From the NCBI GenBank assembly GCA_014379915.1, contig JACMKV010000380.1, forward strand, positions 1 to 7,504: a stretch of 7,504 nt of DNA, written 5' to 3'. The notes beneath the pieces were generated by a model, which did not search any database, was not told the origin of the DNA, and worked only from the letters and a program-made list of their open reading frames with translations. This stretch comes from Burkholderiales bacterium. GTDB taxonomy: Bacteria > Pseudomonadota > Gammaproteobacteria > Burkholderiales > JACMKV01. The stretch's first letter is position 1, and the number at the start of each line of letters is the position of its first letter. A program made the translations under genes and the position numbers. Positions 6,191 through 7,504 of the stretch are shown in pieces.

Positions 6191-6973
6191 ATGGAAAAAA
6201 CGCGTGAGCGTCGACTTGAGCAAAAATACGGCCTCGTGCAGGAAATGGGGGGCGGCGTGCGTGATCTGCCGAACGAAAGCCTCAAGATTCTGGTTGTAGA
6301 CGACCATGCGCTGATTCGCGAGGCCCTGCGCAGCGTGTTGAAACAGCTCGACGCCAAGGTGGCGATATTCGAGTCGGCAACCTGCGCCGAGGCGTTTAAA
6401 TTGGCCGACGCGAACCCCGATCTTGACCTCTGCCTGCTCGATCTGCATCTGCCAGGTCTCGACGGCTTCGCCGGTTTGGCCGAGTTGCGCAGGCGTCACC
6501 CGGCGATCGCGATTGTCGTGTTATCAGCATCGGACGATCGCGCCGACGTCACCCGTGCTTTCAATCATGGTGCGGTCGGCTTCATTCCAAAATCGTCGCC
6601 TTGCTCAGTGATGTTGTCGGCGCTCGATCTGGTGCTTGCCGGGGGTGTGTACCTGCCGCAGGAATTATTGAGTACAAGAATGCCAGCCGCGCAGCCGGCC
6701 CCCGCGCCGGTTTACCATGTTACCGAACTCGGTTTGACCGAGCGCCAGCGTGAGGTGCTGATGCTGATGATCCAGGGCAAACCGAATAAAATCATCTGCC
6801 GCGATATGGGCCTGGCAGAGGGAACGGTCAAAATTCACGTGACTGCAATCCTGAAGGCGTTGCATGCGACGAGTCGCACCCAGGCCGTGCTGGCCGCCGG
6901 CCAACTCGATTTCAGCAAGGCCGTGGTGAGGGAAGGGGGCAAGGAGGCGAAGATGGATACGGCGAGCAGTTAG
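6191..6973 (+). CDS. NarL/LuxR-type two-component response regulator
   Basis: DNA-binding transcriptional regulator of 260 residues, activated by phosphorylation of its receiver domain. Seen (numbered from the ATG at 6191): a charged N-terminal extension 1-30; receiver domain about 31-150 with the acidic pair D37-D38, phosphoacceptor D84 in LCLLDLHLPG, the switch serine S112 in VVLSAS and the conserved lysine K134 in FIPKSS; a proline/alanine-rich linker 165-173; and a LuxR helix-turn-helix about 182-235, with LTERQREVL, then GLAEGTVKIHVTAILKAL and SRTQAV. All key receiver residues are present, so it looks functional. The 30-residue extension before the receiver is unusual for the family. The start is chosen because AAGGA precedes it. 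The only kinase nearby is the convergent broken gene whose stop codon overlaps this one by 4 bases, so the regulator may now answer to a distant kinase. Its targets are unknown. Confidence 0.93.
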   Translation: MEKTRERRLEQKYGLVQEMGGGVRDLPNESLKILVVDDHALIREALRSVLKQLDAKVAIFESATCAEAFKLADANPDLDLCLLDLHLPGLDGFAGLAELRRRHPAIAIVVLSASDDRADVTRAFNHGAVGFIPKSSPCSVMLSALDLVLAGGVYLPQELLSTRMPAAQPAPAPVYHVTELGLTERQREVLMLMIQGKPNKIICRDMGLAEGTVKIHVTAILKALHATSRTQAVLAAGQLDFSKAVVREGGKEAKMDTASS

Positions 6974-7504
6974 TCTAGGCTCGAATCGGGTAGCTTGATC
7001 GTCACTTTCGTGCCGCACCCCGGCGCACTATCGACCGGCACGGCGCCGCCGAGATAAAAGACGCGCATACCGTGGTGGATATACCGTCTAGCCGTACGCT
7101 TTCGATTCCACTCCCGTCGTCGATTATCTCAAGAACCGATTGAATCTTACGCACCGCAAGTGCGCCGACAAGCGCGCAACTGCGCCGCGCGTTCATCGAC
7201 AACCTTTTCCAGCTGCAGGCTGTGCCGCGCGAGCTGGGCTTAGGCGCGCTTCGCTCGGTGATGTCGACTTGTGAGCGGATTACGCCGCGCACAGCGCCTT
7301 CGCGGTCGAACAGCGGCGCGGCACGACCAAATGTGTACGCGTTTGCCGTCGGCGCGGAGCGCTTCGCGTTCGATGCTTTTAACTTTTTCCCGGCGCCGCG
7401 CGGTAAGTTGCATCGGCAAAATCAAAGCAAAAGGTCTTGGCCGTTTTTGTGAGCAAACGAAATTCATCGCTGATCAGCGCTCGGGTCAGCACCCCGTTCT
7501 GCCA
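6970..7504 (-). pseudogene. Decayed PAS-containing sensor histidine kinase, 5' part beyond window
   Basis: Remnants of one kinase can be read in order by changing frame. A PAS-like start lies at 7504-7379 (LTRALISDEFRLLTK, then FDFADATYRAAPG). IEREALRADGKRVHIW at about 7377-7327 follows in a second frame, then AAPLFDREGAVRGVI and SQVDITER at 7322-7251 in a third. A coiled segment, AQLARHSLQLEKVVDERAAQ, begins at 7239 in the second frame, directly after an in-frame TAA at 7240-7242. Next come the ATPase G1 box region, SVLEIIDDGSGIES, around 7154-7089, and the C-terminus LGGAVPVDSAPGCGTKVTIK ending in a TAA at 6970-6972. Only about 17 bases separate the coil from the ATPase fragment, so the phosphoacceptor-histidine and N-box regions are deleted. 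The final motif resembles NarX/UhpB-type (HisKA_3) kinases, which match NarL-type regulators such as the neighbour. Intact flanking genes argue against general sequencing error. Confidence 0.85.

Overview
The window reads as mostly betaproteobacterial chromosome, with one stretch at the left end that does not belong to the same genome by composition or by protein family. The betaproteobacterial assignment is an inference. It rests on a 419-residue Rho starting MHLSEL, the trxA-rho order, a seven-iron FdxA, a PA0069-type radical SAM protein and GC-rich codon use.

Layout. Bases 1-553 (minus) are an AT-rich piece, about 40% GC where sampled, of an Omp85/BamA-type outer-membrane barrel of the Bacteroidota kind, open at both ends. 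It stops abruptly near 551-556. The plus strand there enters a TIR domain that lacks its first residues. That gene (about 552-2183) is a TIR plus NB-ARC/STAND ATPase of the bacterial NLR-like immune type and seems short at its C-terminus. It converges on rho, which lies downstream of trxA on the minus strand (2225-3946). A 253-bp divergent region separates trxA from fdxA and the radical SAM gene on the plus strand (4200-5719). A small possible membrane-protein ORF and a leader region with direct repeats and a long hairpin (5711-6190) come before an intact NarL/LuxR-type response regulator (6191-6973). The regulator meets, tail to tail with a 4-base overlap, a heavily decayed sensor histidine kinase (6970 to the window end).

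Function. trxA-rho and fdxA are core housekeeping genes for thiol redox, transcription termination and low-potential electron transfer. The radical SAM gene beside fdxA may use that ferredoxin as electron donor (inference). The TIR-STAND gene is a plausible NAD-consuming anti-phage sensor, but both of its ends look damaged. The response regulator keeps every key residue, while the kinase beside it has lost its phosphoacceptor region and has several frame changes.

The most important points for a reader are the likely chimeric or recombinant junction near base 553, the TIR-STAND gene, the broken kinase beside an intact regulator, and the hairpin at 6092-6143. I found no CRISPR array, RNA gene or insertion sequence.
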